Source of the DNA: Phytopseudomonas argentinensis | Lineage (GTDB): Bacteria; Pseudomonadota; Gammaproteobacteria; Pseudomonadales; Pseudomonadaceae | Direction: 5' to 3' | Length of the DNA stretch: 64,000 nucleotides | Assembly (NCBI RefSeq): GCF_900113905.1 | Contig: NZ_FORC01000002.1 | Coordinates: 730,772-794,771 of the forward strand | The notes under the pieces: model-generated | Database searches by the model: none | The model's input: only the letters and a program-made list of their open reading frames with translations | What the model was told of the DNA's origin: nothing | Part shown: piece after piece, positions 1 through 9,258 of the stretch | How the letters are laid out: the number at the start of each line of letters is the position of its first letter | Numbering within the stretch: position 1 is the first letter of the stretch | Position numbers and translations under genes: made by a program

Positions 1-1
1 T

Positions 2-2005
2 CCGATGCGCTACAACCCAGGTACCGACCGCTACGAGGAAACCGACTGGAACACCGCCTACCGGGAAATCGGCGCCAGCCTGCGTGCGCTGGAGCCGGAT
101 AAGGTGGTGTTCTACGCCTCCGGGCGCGCCTCGCTGGAGGCCTCGTTCATGTACCAGCTGTTTGCCCGCGCCTATGGCACCAACAACCTGCCGGACAGCT
201 CCAACATGTGCCACGAGAGCACCTCCGTGGGCCTGCAGGAAAGCATTGGCGTGCCGGTCGGCACCGTGACCCTGAACGATTTCGAACACACCGACTGCCT
301 GCTGTTCTTCGGCCAGAACGTGGGCAGCAACAGCCCGCGCATGCTCCACCAGCTGCAGGAAGCGCGGCAGCGCGACGTGCCGATCATCACCTTCAACCCG
401 CTCAAGGAGCGTGGCCTGCAGGAGTTCGTCAACCCGCAGTCGCCAATCGAGATGCTCGGGCCTAGTTCCACGCAGATCAGCACCCAGTATCACCAAGTCG
501 CCATCGGCGGAGATACCGCGGCTATCGTTGGCGTCAGCAAGGCACTGCTCGATCTGCACGATGCCGCCCGTCAACGTGGCGAGCCCGGCGTGCTGGACAT
601 GGCCTTCATCGCCGAGCACACCAGCGGCGTCGACGATTTCATTGCCTATGTGCGCGGCCAGGAGTGGGCGCAGATCGAGGCCATCACCGGCCTCAAGCGC
701 GCGGCCATGGAGGCCACGGCACTGGTCTACGCCCAGTCGCAGCGGGTAATGGTGGTCTACGGCATGGGCCTGACCCAGCACCGCCAGGGTGTGCAGAATG
801 TGCAGATGCTGGTCAACCTGCTGTTGCTGCGCGGCAATATCGGCAAGCCCGGTGCCGGTATCTGTCCGGTGCGCGGGCATTCCAACGTGCAGGGTCAGCG
901 CACCGTGGGCATCACCGAAGACCCGGCCAAGGTGCCGGGGGACCTGATCGAACAGCACTTCAACTTCAAGGTGCCCGAGCAGATGGGCCTGAATACCGTC
1001 GATGCCTGCACCGCCATGCTCGATGGCCGAGTACGCGGTTTCATCAGCCTGGGTGGCAACTTCCTGCGTGCGGTGCCGGATACCCGGCAGATCGAGCCGG
1101 CCTGGCAGCGCCTGGCGCTCAACGTGCAAGTGGCTACCAAGCTCAACCATTCGCACCTGCTGCCCGGCGAGCAAGCCTGGTTGCTGCCGTGCCTGGGGCG
1201 TATCGAAATCGATCGCCAGGATGGCGTCGAGCAAAGCCACAGCACCGAGGACAGCACCGGCTGCATCCATGGCTGGCGCGGCAGTGCCGAGCCGGCCAGC
1301 GGGGAGCTGCGCTCGGAGCCAGCGATCATCGCCGGGCTGGCGCGTGCCACGCTGAGCCCCGACGTCGCCATCGACTGGGATGCCTGGCGCCGCGACTACG
1401 GATTGGTGCGCCAGGCGATCGCCGCGGTGTACCCGGAGATCTTTCACGACTTCGAACAGCGCATGTGGGAGCCCGGCGGCTTTCATCGGCCGTTGGGCGC
1501 GACGCGGCGCGAATGGGCGACCGAAAGCGGCAAGGCAGAGTTCGTGGTGCCCCAGCAGTTGGTCGCCGATAACGACGTGAGCGCCGCCTTTGCCCGGCGC
1601 GACGTGCTGCAGCTGATGACGATCCGCAGCAACGACCAGTTCAATACCACCATCTACGGCTACGACGACCGCTTCCGTGGCGTGCATGGCACCCGCTCGG
1701 TGATCTTCATGAACGCCGACGATATTGTTCGCCTCGGCCTCGCAGCCGGCGACTGGGTGGATGTGACCACCGCTGTGGAACCGACCGTGGAGCGTCGGGT
1801 CGGGCCGCTGCAGATCCTCGCCTACGACATCCCCCAGGGGTGTTGCGCGGCCTACTACCCGGAGTGCAACCCGCTGGTGCCGCTCTGGCACCACGCCGAG
1901 CGCAGCAAGGTTCCTGCGGCGAAATCGATTCCGGTGACCCTGGCCCTGAGCAGCGCTACGGCACCGGGAGATGCGCGGCCGGTGCTGATTGCCGCGCAGC
2001 GCTGA
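2..2005 (+). CDS. FdhF/YdeP-family molybdopterin oxidoreductase (5' truncated by window edge)
   Basis: The reading frame is open from base 2, so the gene begins upstream; 667 residues are visible against roughly 760-780 for the family. The sequence matches the catalytic subunit of the YdeP-type branch of formate-dehydrogenase-like oxidoreductases, which bind bis-MGD molybdopterin. Visible landmarks are DSSNMCHEST near residue 66, the FGQNVGSNSPR nucleotide-binding stretch, GNIGKPGAGICPVRGHSNVQG in the middle, and a C-terminal molydopterin-dinucleotide-binding domain (MTIRSNDQFNTTIYG, then GCCAAYYPECNPLVP). E. coli YdeP is linked to acid resistance; the substrate is unknown. An 8-bp GC stem (2010-2017 with 2032-2039) follows the stop but lacks a T tract. 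The family call is firm, the physiological role is not. Confidence 0.9.
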   Translation, partial: PMRYNPGTDRYEETDWNTAYREIGASLRALEPDKVVFYASGRASLEASFMYQLFARAYGTNNLPDSSNMCHESTSVGLQESIGVPVGTVTLNDFEHTDCLLFFGQNVGSNSPRMLHQLQEARQRDVPIITFNPLKERGLQEFVNPQSPIEMLGPSSTQISTQYHQVAIGGDTAAIVGVSKALLDLHDAARQRGEPGVLDMAFIAEHTSGVDDFIAYVRGQEWAQIEAITGLKRAAMEATALVYAQSQRVMVVYGMGLTQHRQGVQNVQMLVNLLLLRGNIGKPGAGICPVRGHSNVQGQRTVGITEDPAKVPGDLIEQHFNFKVPEQMGLNTVDACTAMLDGRVRGFISLGGNFLRAVPDTRQIEPAWQRLALNVQVATKLNHSHLLPGEQAWLLPCLGRIEIDRQDGVEQSHSTEDSTGCIHGWRGSAEPASGELRSEPAIIAGLARATLSPDVAIDWDAWRRDYGLVRQAIAAVYPEIFHDFEQRMWEPGGFHRPLGATRREWATESGKAEFVVPQQLVADNDVSAAFARRDVLQLMTIRSNDQFNTTIYGYDDRFRGVHGTRSVIFMNADDIVRLGLAAGDWVDVTTAVEPTVERRVGPLQILAYDIPQGCCAAYYPECNPLVPLWHHAERSKVPAAKSIPVTLALSSATAPGDARPVLIAAQR

Positions 2006-2203
2006 GCGGCCCGCCGCCAGCTCGCAGCGAAGCGGCGGGCGGAGCCGCGTTCCAGAGCGGTTTGCCGCCGCTGCTCGGAAGGGTGGAACTTCCAATGCCG
2101 CGGTTTTCTCCCAACCTGTAACGCAGGCGATTTGTGCCTGCGGCGATTGCGCTTCAGACGTGGCGGCAACCGTGAATCCACCAGCAACCAGCAGGAGAGT
2201 CTG

Positions 2204-3109
2204 ATGACCCGCAACACCTCCAATCAATTCGCCATGCAGAACCCGCTGACCCAGTACCCGCAGCCCGAGTTTCCTGCTCAGCATCAGGTCGAGCCGGGCC
2301 TGGACAGCAAAATGAAACCGGAGCCTGATCACGGTGAAGAGAGCTACGTGGGCTTTGGCCGGCTGGCCGGCCGCAAGGCGCTGATCACCGGGGGCGACTC
2401 CGGTATCGGCCGCGCCGCTGCCATTGCCTATGCCCGTGAAGGCGCCGACGTGGTGATCAACTACCTGCCCGAGGAAGAGTCGGACGCTCGCGAAGTGATA
2501 GCGCTGATCGAGGCCGAAGGGCGTCGTGGGGTTGCCATTGCCGGCGATCTCAAGGACGAAGCCTTCTGTGTGTCACTGATCAAGGACGCCGTCGCGGCCC
2601 TGGGTGGCCTGGATATTCTGGTCAACGTGGCCGGCAAGCAGATCACCCAGAAGCATATCTCCGAGATCACCACCGAGCAGTTCGACCACACCTTCAAGAC
2701 CAACGTCTACGCGATGTTCTGGCTATGCAAGGCCGCCGTGGCCCACATGCCGCCGGGCGCGGCGATCATCAACACGGCGTCAATCCAGTCCTACGATCCG
2801 TCCGGCACGCTGCTCGACTACGCGTCCACCAAGGCGGCCATCGTCGCCTTCACCAAGGCGCTGTCGAGCCAGGTGATCGAGCAGGGCATCCGTGTCAATG
2901 CGGTCGCACCGGGGCCGATCTGGACCGTGCTGCAGCCCACCGACGGCCAGCCGCACGAGAAGATCCCCACCTTCGGTTCCCAGGTGCCCATGAAGCGCCC
3001 TGGCCAGCCGGCCGAGTGCGCGCCGCTGTACGTACTGCTGGCATCCCAGGAGTCGAGCTACATCACCGGTGAAACCTTTGGGGTGACCGGCGGCAACCCG
3101 CTGCCGTAA
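2204..3109 (+). CDS. SDR-family oxidoreductase, YghA/YhdF type
   Basis: A 301-residue NAD(P)-dependent short-chain dehydrogenase. It has the cofactor motif [10 protein letters not shown], the NVAG motif, the active-site serine in NTASIQSY and the catalytic YASTK pair, and ends with [17 protein letters not shown]. About 45 residues precede the Rossmann fold, as is typical of the YghA/YhdF subgroup, often annotated as general stress proteins. The open frame extends upstream to 2132, but ATG 2204 follows a good AGGAGA ribosome-binding site and starts the expected N-terminus. The substrate cannot be told from sequence. Confidence 0.93.
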   Translation: MTRNTSNQFAMQNPLTQYPQPEFPAQHQVEPGLDSKMKPEPDHGEESYVGFGRLAGRKALITGGDSGIGRAAAIAYAREGADVVINYLPEEESDAREVIALIEAEGRRGVAIAGDLKDEAFCVSLIKDAVAALGGLDILVNVAGKQITQKHISEITTEQFDHTFKTNVYAMFWLCKAAVAHMPPGAAIINTASIQSYDPSGTLLDYASTKAAIVAFTKALSSQVIEQGIRVNAVAPGPIWTVLQPTDGQPHEKIPTFGSQVPMKRPGQPAECAPLYVLLASQESSYITGETFGVTGGNPLP

Positions 3110-3359
3110 GGCCCGGGGCTCGCAGTACGCCCGCTGCGGGCCCGTTTCGCCCGATACCCATGAGCCACGGGATGTGGTTGCCTGCCTAACCGCCTCGCTA
3201 CCTATAGTCGGCGCTATTCAGTCGCTGATCGCTTATCTTATCGATTAGGCGGACTGCCAGAGCGTCCAGGCGAACGCGGCGCAAGGGATGGTGCAGTCCT
3301 GACCCACAGCAGTGCCTCAGGATAGGGCGCCGGCCGACCGGCCAGCGCCGTGCGGCGGG

Positions 3360-3578
3360 TTAATCGTCAAGCTTGCGGCGGGCTTCTTCCGATGCCTGCT
3401 TGATCTTTTCCGCTTCCTGCTCCTTGGTCTTGATGGACGTCGGGGTAATAGTCCGGTCGACCGCTTCGGTCTTTTCGCCAGGGCGCTGGTTCTCTTTCTT
3501 CACCACGTTGACATTGTCACCTTCGACATCCTTGGCGGGGCTGTTCGGTGGGGTCTGGTCGATGGGGGACTGGCTCAT
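3360..3578 (-). CDS. Small hydrophilic protein of unknown function
   Basis: Encodes 72 residues beginning MSQSPIDQTPPNS, rich in Lys, Glu, Asp and Pro, with no membrane segment or cysteine; the C-terminal third (EQEAEKIKQASEEARRKLDD) looks helical. The start at 3578 is chosen because AAGGAG lies 6 nt upstream; the longer frame to 3605 would run over that site. I do not recognise a named family. Composition resembles small disordered stress-type proteins, which fits the neighbourhood, but that is inference. Confidence 0.7.
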   Translation of the reverse strand: MSQSPIDQTPPNSPAKDVEGDNVNVVKKENQRPGEKTEAVDRTITPTSIKTKEQEAEKIKQASEEARRKLDD

Positions 3579-3791
3579 GGGTATCTCCTTGGTGGCTGAA
3601 TACATGGGGCTGACACGCCGCCTCTAGTTACGAGGCCTGGACCCGGCATTGAGTTCGGATAATCGCCTTCTGTATCCGGATGCTTCGAAAACGCCGATTC
3701 CACCGGGATGCCGGTGCATAAAACCGGAATCTCTGGAGCCGATCCGACTCGAATCCCTAGACAGTCATCCATCAGAATCTGGGAGAACGAC

Positions 3792-4229
3792 ATGGGCGAA
3801 TTCAGGATCTATCTCGACGATGAGCTGCAATGCGCGACCACTTCGCCGGTCCTGGCGCAGGCGGCCTGGAACCGCGCTTCGCGCGACGGCCGGGTTGCCG
3901 AGAAAGGTGGCTCGGTACGCGCCTACGAGGGAGAGGTTACGGTGGCCGAAATGCGCCCCGAGCCCCGTGTCGGTCATCCCTGGCCCGATGGCCGGGATCA
4001 TCAGGCCGATCTGCGTGATGTATGGGACAGCCTGATACGTGTGCTCAAGCAGCAGGGTCTCGACGACCAGGCGCTTGCGGGTGCACTGAATCGCTTCGGG
4101 CTGACCACCACGAGTGTCGAGGCCTCGGTGCAGGACGAGCTCGGTGGCCGCACCGTGCCTTCGGCGGCTGAGCTGGTGGTGTTGCTCGAAGCGGTTTACC
4201 AGGATCGTCAGCGCGAACCCCAGATGTAA
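3792..4229 (+). CDS. Conserved hypothetical protein
   Basis: Encodes 145 residues starting MGEFRIYLDDELQ. ATG 3792 is preceded by GGGAGAACG; the upstream in-frame extension to 3708 lacks a ribosome-binding site. The N-terminal half (EFRIYLDDELQCATTSPVLA, then WNRASRDG) is a compact alpha/beta segment and the C-terminal half looks helical with a possible coiled coil (LIRVLKQQGLDDQALAGALN). No signal peptide or membrane segment is visible. It converges on the next gene with a gap of 3 nt. I cannot assign a function. Confidence 0.7.
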   Translation: MGEFRIYLDDELQCATTSPVLAQAAWNRASRDGRVAEKGGSVRAYEGEVTVAEMRPEPRVGHPWPDGRDHQADLRDVWDSLIRVLKQQGLDDQALAGALNRFGLTTTSVEASVQDELGGRTVPSAAELVVLLEAVYQDRQREPQM

Positions 4230-4232
4230 ACC

Positions 4233-4499
4233 TCAGGGCAGGCGCATCTGGTTCACGCAGTGACGCCGAAACAATTCAGGTTTCTCGCAGCGAATACGCG
4301 CTTCGATAAGTTCGATGATGCTGAAAACCTCCGTCGGAGTCAGCGACGTCCTGCAGGGGATGTCGCGAACTTCGAAGGAGGTTTTTGAATCGATGTCCGA
4401 AAGCTGTACCAACATACGTGTTGGCGATTCCAATGACACTTGTATAACAAGTGGCTGGAAATAATTGTACAACAACGCAGCGGCGTCCAAGAATCTCAT
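4233..4499 (-). CDS. DUF1652-like protein
   Basis: An 88-residue protein whose start (MRFLDAAALLYNYFQPL) and middle (RMLVQLSDIDSKTSF) follow the pattern of DUF1652 proteins, which are common in Pseudomonas and of unknown function. Two better matches are in this window at 5613 and 30266. This copy lacks the CxC motif (CRC) seen after the F-L-P stretch in those two, having VIQVSL instead. The start is uncertain: the frame opens at GTG 4529, but that codon overlaps the AAGGAG, while ATG 4499 matches the family N-terminus and has no clear ribosome-binding site. Confidence 0.6.
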   Translation of the reverse strand: MRFLDAAALLYNYFQPLVIQVSLESPTRMLVQLSDIDSKTSFEVRDIPCRTSLTPTEVFSIIELIEARIRCEKPELFRRHCVNQMRLP

Positions 4500-4589
4500 G
4501 TTTGCCACAGTTATTGCTCTCGGTATCACTCCTTAATAGCGGTCAATAGTGGCGAACTGGGCGGTTTTGTCAATTACCACGCCTATTGG

Positions 4590-4814
4590 TTATTTGCTTT
4601 GCTCAGGCGAGGTTGGTGGTTTCGGCATGCCGCGCGGACCGACGAGCCCCCAGATAATCAAGCCCACCACAGGTAGCAAGATAATTATCAGCGCCCACAT
4701 TAAACGAGTATTGGCGCTTTTTTCGCTGCGCCAGAGATTCATGATGGTGACCAGATCAACGAATGCGATGACCACGAATGCGCCAAGCCAGAACAGCAGA
4801 GACGGATCGCCCAT
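4590..4814 (-). CDS. PLDc_N-type two-helix membrane protein
   Basis: A 74-residue protein made almost entirely of two membrane segments (LLFWLGAFVVIAFVDLV and LMWALIIILLPVVGLIIWGLV), ending in the short polar tail GPRGMPKPPTSPEQSK. The W-x-L-I-I-x-L-P-x-x-G-x-I-x-W pattern is that of the N-terminal domain of phospholipase D/cardiolipin synthase-like proteins (PLDc_N), here present alone. ATG 4814 has AAGGAG 8-9 nt upstream and is preferred to the longer frame from 4847. No catalytic HKD motif is present, so an enzymatic role is unlikely. Confidence 0.75.
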   Translation of the reverse strand: MGDPSLLFWLGAFVVIAFVDLVTIMNLWRSEKSANTRLMWALIIILLPVVGLIIWGLVGPRGMPKPPTSPEQSK

Positions 4815-5212
4815 GGCAGATCTCCTTTTATTGTGGCAAAGGGCCAAGTAGTGCGCCCTTGTCAGATGAATGAGGTCGAGGCAAATGGCTGCCTGTTTGT
4901 AGCAATGGCTTACAAGGCACTCGCCCTGTCTCTATTACGAAGTATCCAAGCCTGATTAAGTTCGCCTGGAAAGATGGTCGGTGGCGACAAAGGCCGTATT
5001 GCTCAAGGCAGTCCTCGAGAACGTGCACGATGCCCGTGCAAGTCAGAGGCAGTCATGCATTGTGCAAGGTAAATGAACAAGCGTAAGCGGCTTTATATCC
5101 AGTAGAACCGGCAGATTCGTTTATCGGCCGTATTGGCATATGTGATGCACCTGTAGTGGTGCACCTGAAAAAACAATACCTGCCTGATGAACGCCCTAAT
5201 AAGGATCTGCCA
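4815..5212. other. Intergenic region, 398 nt, no gene seen
   Basis: Lies between two divergent small genes and should hold both promoters. I see no convincing coding frame, RNA gene or terminator. The only structure is a short inverted repeat, TGCACC and GGTGCA (5146-5163), about 50 nt before the downstream ATG. Confidence 0.4.
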
Positions 5213-5554
5213 ATGAATACCGCCAATGTCGATAGCCTTAGCACTGCGCTGCCGGATCACACCATCTCGATCAGCCCTCGCCCTGATGGACGTTACCTGC
5301 TGACCATCAGCAAGGAAGGCGAAGACATTCTGCTCAAGGCAGTCGACAAAGGCGCCGTGGATACCGAAGAGGGTGCCCGTGCGTTGCAGCGCGAAATCCT
5401 GCGTGATCGCAAGCTGGTTAGTGGTGAAGTGAACTGGAAGGGTAGCGGTGCGCAGTGGGTCTCACGCCATCTACCGACCTTTACCGGCGAGCCGGTGAAC
5501 CCGACCGCTGCCAAGATGATGTGGTCGCGGCGCAATCTGGACGGCCTGCATTGA
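5213..5554 (+). CDS. Small PRPDG-motif protein, first of two paralogues
   Basis: Encodes 113 residues. The paralogue at 13832 shares the blocks SALPDH, PRPDG(R/K)(Y/F)LLT, RD(R/Q)KLVSGE, WKG, LPTFTG and PTAAKMMW(S/T)RRNLD. The family may belong to DUF3509, known mainly from Pseudomonas, but I hold that only tentatively. ATG 5213 follows AAGGA; the frame from 5156 has no ribosome-binding site. No signal peptide, membrane helix or cysteine is visible. A strong terminator follows at once, so the gene is a single transcription unit. The basic, conserved C-terminal block suggests binding to a partner or nucleic acid, but this is speculation. Confidence 0.75.
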   Translation: MNTANVDSLSTALPDHTISISPRPDGRYLLTISKEGEDILLKAVDKGAVDTEEGARALQREILRDRKLVSGEVNWKGSGAQWVSRHLPTFTGEPVNPTAAKMMWSRRNLDGLH

Positions 5555-5570
5555 GCTGTCAGCAGTTTCG

Positions 5571-5598
5571 AAAAAGCCCCGCCGAGTCGGGGCTTTTC
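5571..5598 (+). terminator. Rho-independent terminator
   Basis: AAAAGCCCCG, a 6-nt loop, then CGGGGCTTTT: a perfect GC stem flanked by A and T tracts, 16 nt after the stop of the 113-residue gene. Confidence 0.85.
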
Positions 5599-5612
5599 GC
5601 GAGCCACCTGCA

Positions 5613-5885
5613 ATGAGCGCCGAGGCGCAACCAATGCCGGCCGGCGAGTTGGTCCGGCAGTTGGAAGCCGCCTTTCTGCCCTGGTTATGCCGCTGCCAGA
5701 TCACCCATGAGGATGCCCTGGTGATGCGTATCAGCGATCCTGCCAACGGTGATGTGCTGCTGCAGATACTGGGCAAGCCGCGCGCCAGCCTGAGCACTAC
5801 GGCCGATCTCCAGCGCTTTGTGCTGCAGTTGCGCCAGGAGCTGCACGAGCAGGTTCGCTTGGGAGAGATCAGGCCGGGCGCATGA
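5613..5885 (+). CDS. DUF1652-family protein
   Basis: A 90-residue protein with the family core EAAFLPWLCRCQI followed by LVMRISDPANGDVLL and the C-terminal helix LQRFVLQLRQELHEQVRL. The same layout is found at 30266 (ESAFLPLNCRCTI). Function is unknown. The start at 5613 has only a weak ribosome-binding site, and ATG 5634 (MPAGELV) is an alternative. An 8-bp stem overlaps the stop (5875-5897) and may terminate both this gene and the convergent chemoreceptor. Confidence 0.75.
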   Translation: MSAEAQPMPAGELVRQLEAAFLPWLCRCQITHEDALVMRISDPANGDVLLQILGKPRASLSTTADLQRFVLQLRQELHEQVRLGEIRPGA

Positions 5886-5897
5886 GAGGTGCGCCCG
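5875..5897. terminator. Candidate bidirectional terminator hairpin
   Basis: CGGGCGCA, a 7-nt loop, then TGCGCCCG. The stem overlaps the stop of the + strand gene and lies 11 nt past the stop of the - strand chemoreceptor. There is no clear T tract on either side. Confidence 0.4.
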
Positions 5898-5907
5898 ACC
5901 GGCGCGA

Positions 5908-7707
5908 TCAGGAGTGGCCCAGCAGTTTCGAGGCATCGAAGCCCATGCGCATATTGCCCCAGTGGCGGCCTTCGAAGAAGAACGGCACGTCGATCTCGGT
6001 CATGATTTCGCCGGTGTCGCGCAGGTAGGTCTGCAACAGGAAACGCTGGGTGTTGCTCGCCGCCCGCAGGCCGACCGGGTCGGCGAACATGCGTTTGTTG
6101 CGGCACACCGGCAGGTCGACGGCACGGTTGCCGGTTGGCGCCTTGGAGACCCAGCTATTGTTGACCGGGCAGTAGCCCTTGGTGTCGACGATAAAGGTCA
6201 CGATGCCGCCCGCGGTGCCCTTGGTCAGGCGGTCGATCTCTTCCTGGCAGATCTGCGCGAAGCGCTCGGTATAGCCAGTCATGTACTGCTTGGGGTCGGT
6301 GTTGGCGATCAACTTGTAGTTCTGATCGAACAGATTGACGCCTTCGCGTTGCAGCGCCGCCAGGCGAGTCTGCAGGGCATCGCGGCACTGGGTGGCGCGG
6401 CTGATGGCGGCGTCCAGTTCGCCCTGGCCGAGCACGAAGCGGCCCAGCAACGTCTGCACCCGCTCGGCAACGGCAGAGAGATCCCGAGTGGCGGTGGCCG
6501 AGCGCTGCATGCGTTGGTCGATTGCCTGGCTGTCGGCATGGATCTGAGTTACCCGGTCGTTGATGCCGGTATTGGCGTCGGCCACCTGCTGGATGTGCTC
6601 GGCGATCTCCGCCAGCTTGCCGTTGGTGGATTCGAAGTCGCCGATCATGGTCTCGAAGTGGCCCGTTGCCCGTTCGACCACCTCCTGGGTTTCCCGGGCG
6701 CTCTGGCTGATGCGCGCGGTCTGCTCGTGGGTGGTGCTGACTTCCTTGAGCATGGCATCGATATTCTGCGAGATGTCGCCCGTGGCGCGGCTGACGTTTT
6801 GCGCCAGGGTGCGCACCTCGTCGGCGACCACGGCAAAGCCGCGGCCGCTTTCTCCGGCGCGGGCTGCTTCGATAGCGGCGTTGAGGGCCAGCAGGTTGGT
6901 CTGCGAGGAGATCTGCTGGATCAGTCCGACCACCGACTTGATGTTCGACGAGCGCTCGTTGAGCGCGGAAACCAGGGTGCTGAATTCGTTGAGGCTGGTG
7001 GAAATGGCGCTGATGTTGCCGGTGACTTCCAGCAGTTCGGCGTAGGAGTCCTGAGCCATGCTCAGGTTGTGTGCGGTGGTGCTGGAAATCGCCTGGGTCT
7101 GCTGCGACACCTCGTCGATGCGGCCAACGGCGCTGTTGCTCTCGCTCATCACTTCGTTGGCGAAGCGCGCCTGATGGGTGGCGCTGTCGCTGGAATCACT
7201 GATGTTCTTCAGCGAGCGGGCGGATTCGACGGCGATCTGCACGGTCAGCGCCTGTACGTTGCTGATGATCTCGCGCTGCTTGGCCAGGAAGCGGTTGCAG
7301 GTACTGGCCAGGGTGCGGATCTCGTCGTGGGTCAGCAGGGGCAGGTCGCGGGACAGGTCACCTTCACCGCTGGCGATTTCTTCCAGGGCGCGGGTCATGT
7401 TGTCGACCGGGCGCACGATCAGATGGCGGAAATACCAGACCATGAAACTGACCATGCCCAGGGTGAACAGCGCGCTAAGCGCCAGGGCAGTGCCCAGGGT
7501 GTCGAGTTTGGCTTCGACCTGCTTGAGCAGGGCGGGATCGAGCTGCGCAGTGTGCAGCAACTGCACGATATCGCCACGCAGGCTGATGGCGACCCAGAAC
7601 AGCAGGCCGCTGACCAGCACGAGCAGGAACAGGCTGGATAGTTTCTTGGTCAGGGTATCGAAAAAGTGCATCTCGATTGAATCGTATAGCGACTTTAACG
7701 ACTGCAT
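5908..7707 (-). CDS. Methyl-accepting chemotaxis protein with C-terminal sensor domain
   Basis: A 599-residue chemoreceptor. Two membrane helices ([18 protein letters not shown] and [15 protein letters not shown]) lie close together, leaving only about 35 periplasmic residues, too few for a normal ligand domain. A HAMP segment follows ([20 protein letters not shown]), then the signalling hairpin tip ([20 protein letters not shown]). Unusually, about 150 residues follow the signalling domain, containing [35 protein letters not shown] and [13 protein letters not shown], a cytoplasmic Cache/PAS-like sensor block that I recognise from the C-termini of some proteobacterial receptors. ATG 7707 has AGGAG 7 nt upstream. 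The receptor should sense an intracellular signal; the ligand is unknown. Confidence 0.92.
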   Translation of the reverse strand: MQSLKSLYDSIEMHFFDTLTKKLSSLFLLVLVSGLLFWVAISLRGDIVQLLHTAQLDPALLKQVEAKLDTLGTALALSALFTLGMVSFMVWYFRHLIVRPVDNMTRALEEIASGEGDLSRDLPLLTHDEIRTLASTCNRFLAKQREIISNVQALTVQIAVESARSLKNISDSSDSATHQARFANEVMSESNSAVGRIDEVSQQTQAISSTTAHNLSMAQDSYAELLEVTGNISAISTSLNEFSTLVSALNERSSNIKSVVGLIQQISSQTNLLALNAAIEAARAGESGRGFAVVADEVRTLAQNVSRATGDISQNIDAMLKEVSTTHEQTARISQSARETQEVVERATGHFETMIGDFESTNGKLAEIAEHIQQVADANTGINDRVTQIHADSQAIDQRMQRSATATRDLSAVAERVQTLLGRFVLGQGELDAAISRATQCRDALQTRLAALQREGVNLFDQNYKLIANTDPKQYMTGYTERFAQICQEEIDRLTKGTAGGIVTFIVDTKGYCPVNNSWVSKAPTGNRAVDLPVCRNKRMFADPVGLRAASNTQRFLLQTYLRDTGEIMTEIDVPFFFEGRHWGNMRMGFDASKLLGHS

Positions 7708-7909
7708 GCTGCAGCTCCTGAAAGAGAAAGATCCTTGGATTTCCACTACTTCGACCGGCTGCGCGCAACCTTTAATCAAAATAGTGCAGGTCGGCGACCT
7801 TTACCTACGGTGCTGAATGTGCCGCAGGGCGCGCAGTGTAGTGCCTCGCCTGTTACGGATAAAGAGTCCAGCCTACAAAAAAATGACGTCAATTCTGCTT
7901 TTTTGAGGT

Positions 7910-7938
7910 GCCGCCATCGGTGCCATGCCGATAGCGGC
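7910..7938 (-). terminator. Hairpin after the dehydratase gene
   Basis: GCCGCCATCGG, a 7-nt loop, then CCGATAGCGGC, with one internal mismatch. It lies about 20 nt beyond the stop of the - strand dehydratase. The T5 run is on the + strand side, so it is an incomplete terminator for that gene. Confidence 0.45.
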
Positions 7939-7959
7939 TTTTTCGCTCAGGCCATGGGG

Positions 7960-9120
7960 TCAAGCACGCCTGCCGAACTCCGTCTGCTGGGCGGTCCAGC
8001 CGGCCACCCGTTCGCTGAGCGACAGGCCCAGGCCAGGGCGATTCGGCACCCGCATGCGGCCGTCCCGGGTTTCCAGGCGCTCGTTGAACAGCGGCTCCAA
8101 CCATTCGAAGTGTTCGACCCAAGGCTCGGTCGGGTAGGTGGCCGCCAGGTGCACGTGCAGCTCCATGGCGAAGTGCGGGGCGAGCATCACGCCGGCCTGT
8201 TCGGCCATGGCGGCGATTTTCAGGAACGGGGTGATGCCACCGACCCGCGGTCCATCGGGCATCAGGTAGTCGGCGCCGCGGGCTTTGATGAACTCGGCGT
8301 GCTCGGCGACGCTGGTGAGCATCTCACCGGTGGCGATCGGCGTATCGAAGGCAGCGGCCAGGGCGGCGTGGCCTTCGGCGTCGTAGCAGTCCAGGGGCTC
8401 CTCGATCCATACCAGGTTGAATTCCTCGAAGCGCCGACACATGCGCTGGGCAGTGGGGCGGTCCCATTGCTGATTGGCGTCGACCATCAGCGGGAAGTCG
8501 TCGCCCAGGTGCTGGCGAATGGTGGCGACGCGGTGCAGGTCGAGGGCCGAGTCGGGCTGGCCGACTTTCAGCTTGATGCCGCCGATGCCTTTCTCCCGGG
8601 ACAGGTCGGTGTTCACTTTCAACTTATCCAGTGGCGTATGCAGGAAGCCGCCGGAGGTGTTGTAGCAGCGCACCGAGTCGCGCTGGGCGCCGAGCAGACG
8701 GGCCAGGGACAGATTGGCGCGCTTGGCTTTCAGATCCCACAGGGCTACGTCGAAGGCGCCGATGGCCTGGGTCGACAGACCGCTGCGGCCCACCGAGGCG
8801 CCGGCCCAGCACAATTTGGTCCACAGTTTCTGGATGTCGCTGGGGTTTTCGCCGAGCAGCGCCGGGGCGATCTCCTGGGCATGGGCGAACTGGCCGGGGC
8901 CGCCGGCGCGTTTCGAGTAGCTGAAGCCCAGACCGCGGTGGCCGTCCTTACTCTCGATCTCCACGAACAGCATGGCGATCTCGGTCATCGGCTTTTGTCG
9001 GCCGGTCAGCACCTTGGCATCGCTGATCGGATTGGCCAGGGGCAGGAACACCGAAGCGACGCGGACCCAGGCGATCTGATCCTGGTCCGCGCAGCCTTGG
9101 GAAGGGGTGTGGTCATTCAC
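7960..9120 (-). CDS. Enolase-superfamily dehydratase, L-talarate/galactarate dehydratase type
   Basis: A 386-residue acid-sugar dehydratase of the mandelate racemase subgroup. Visible catalytic parts are the KLK motif (GGIKLKVG), metal ligands in VDANQQWD, WIEEPLD and TGEML, and the catalytic histidine in MLAPHFAMELHVHL. The N-terminal run (TEIAMLFVEIE, then GLGFSYSKRAGGPGQFAHA) resembles L-talarate/galactarate dehydratases. It would remove water from a hexarate to give a 2-keto-3-deoxy acid sugar. The start is GTG 9120 after GAGG; the track-length extension upstream is not protein-like. A LacI regulator lies upstream on the same strand, with a palindromic operator candidate at 9160-9175. No transporter or aldolase is next to it. 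Confidence 0.85.
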   Translation of the reverse strand: MNDHTPSQGCADQDQIAWVRVASVFLPLANPISDAKVLTGRQKPMTEIAMLFVEIESKDGHRGLGFSYSKRAGGPGQFAHAQEIAPALLGENPSDIQKLWTKLCWAGASVGRSGLSTQAIGAFDVALWDLKAKRANLSLARLLGAQRDSVRCYNTSGGFLHTPLDKLKVNTDLSREKGIGGIKLKVGQPDSALDLHRVATIRQHLGDDFPLMVDANQQWDRPTAQRMCRRFEEFNLVWIEEPLDCYDAEGHAALAAAFDTPIATGEMLTSVAEHAEFIKARGADYLMPDGPRVGGITPFLKIAAMAEQAGVMLAPHFAMELHVHLAATYPTEPWVEHFEWLEPLFNERLETRDGRMRVPNRPGLGLSLSERVAGWTAQQTEFGRRA

Positions 9121-9159
9121 GCTTGTTACCTCGCTTGACGTTCTTGTTGGGGGCCGCCG

Positions 9160-9175
9160 GGTGGTTCGAACCACC
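9160..9175. promoter_or_regulatory. Candidate LacI-type operator palindrome
   Basis: GGTGGTTCGAACCACC is a perfect 16-bp palindrome with a central CG, the usual symmetry of LacI-family operators. It lies 40 bp upstream of the dehydratase GTG. A second inverted repeat, TGATTA-GG-TAATCA, is at 9198-9211. Binding by the regulator at 9415 is inferred. Confidence 0.5.
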
Positions 9176-9258
9176 GGCGTGATCCCGGACGTTAAGCTGA
9201 TTAGGTAATCATTCAAGCTGGTTCGGCTCGCCTCATGAGTGGCGTGTCGGTCGTAGTC

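Noticed and set aside
5146..5163. Short inverted repeat as a terminator
   Set aside because: Only a 6-bp stem with no T tract, and no gene ends just upstream.
5818..7641. 607-codon + strand open frame opposite the chemoreceptor
   Set aside because: It is the antisense of a clearly conserved receptor gene; GC-rich coding DNA gives long antisense frames, and its translation is low-complexity.
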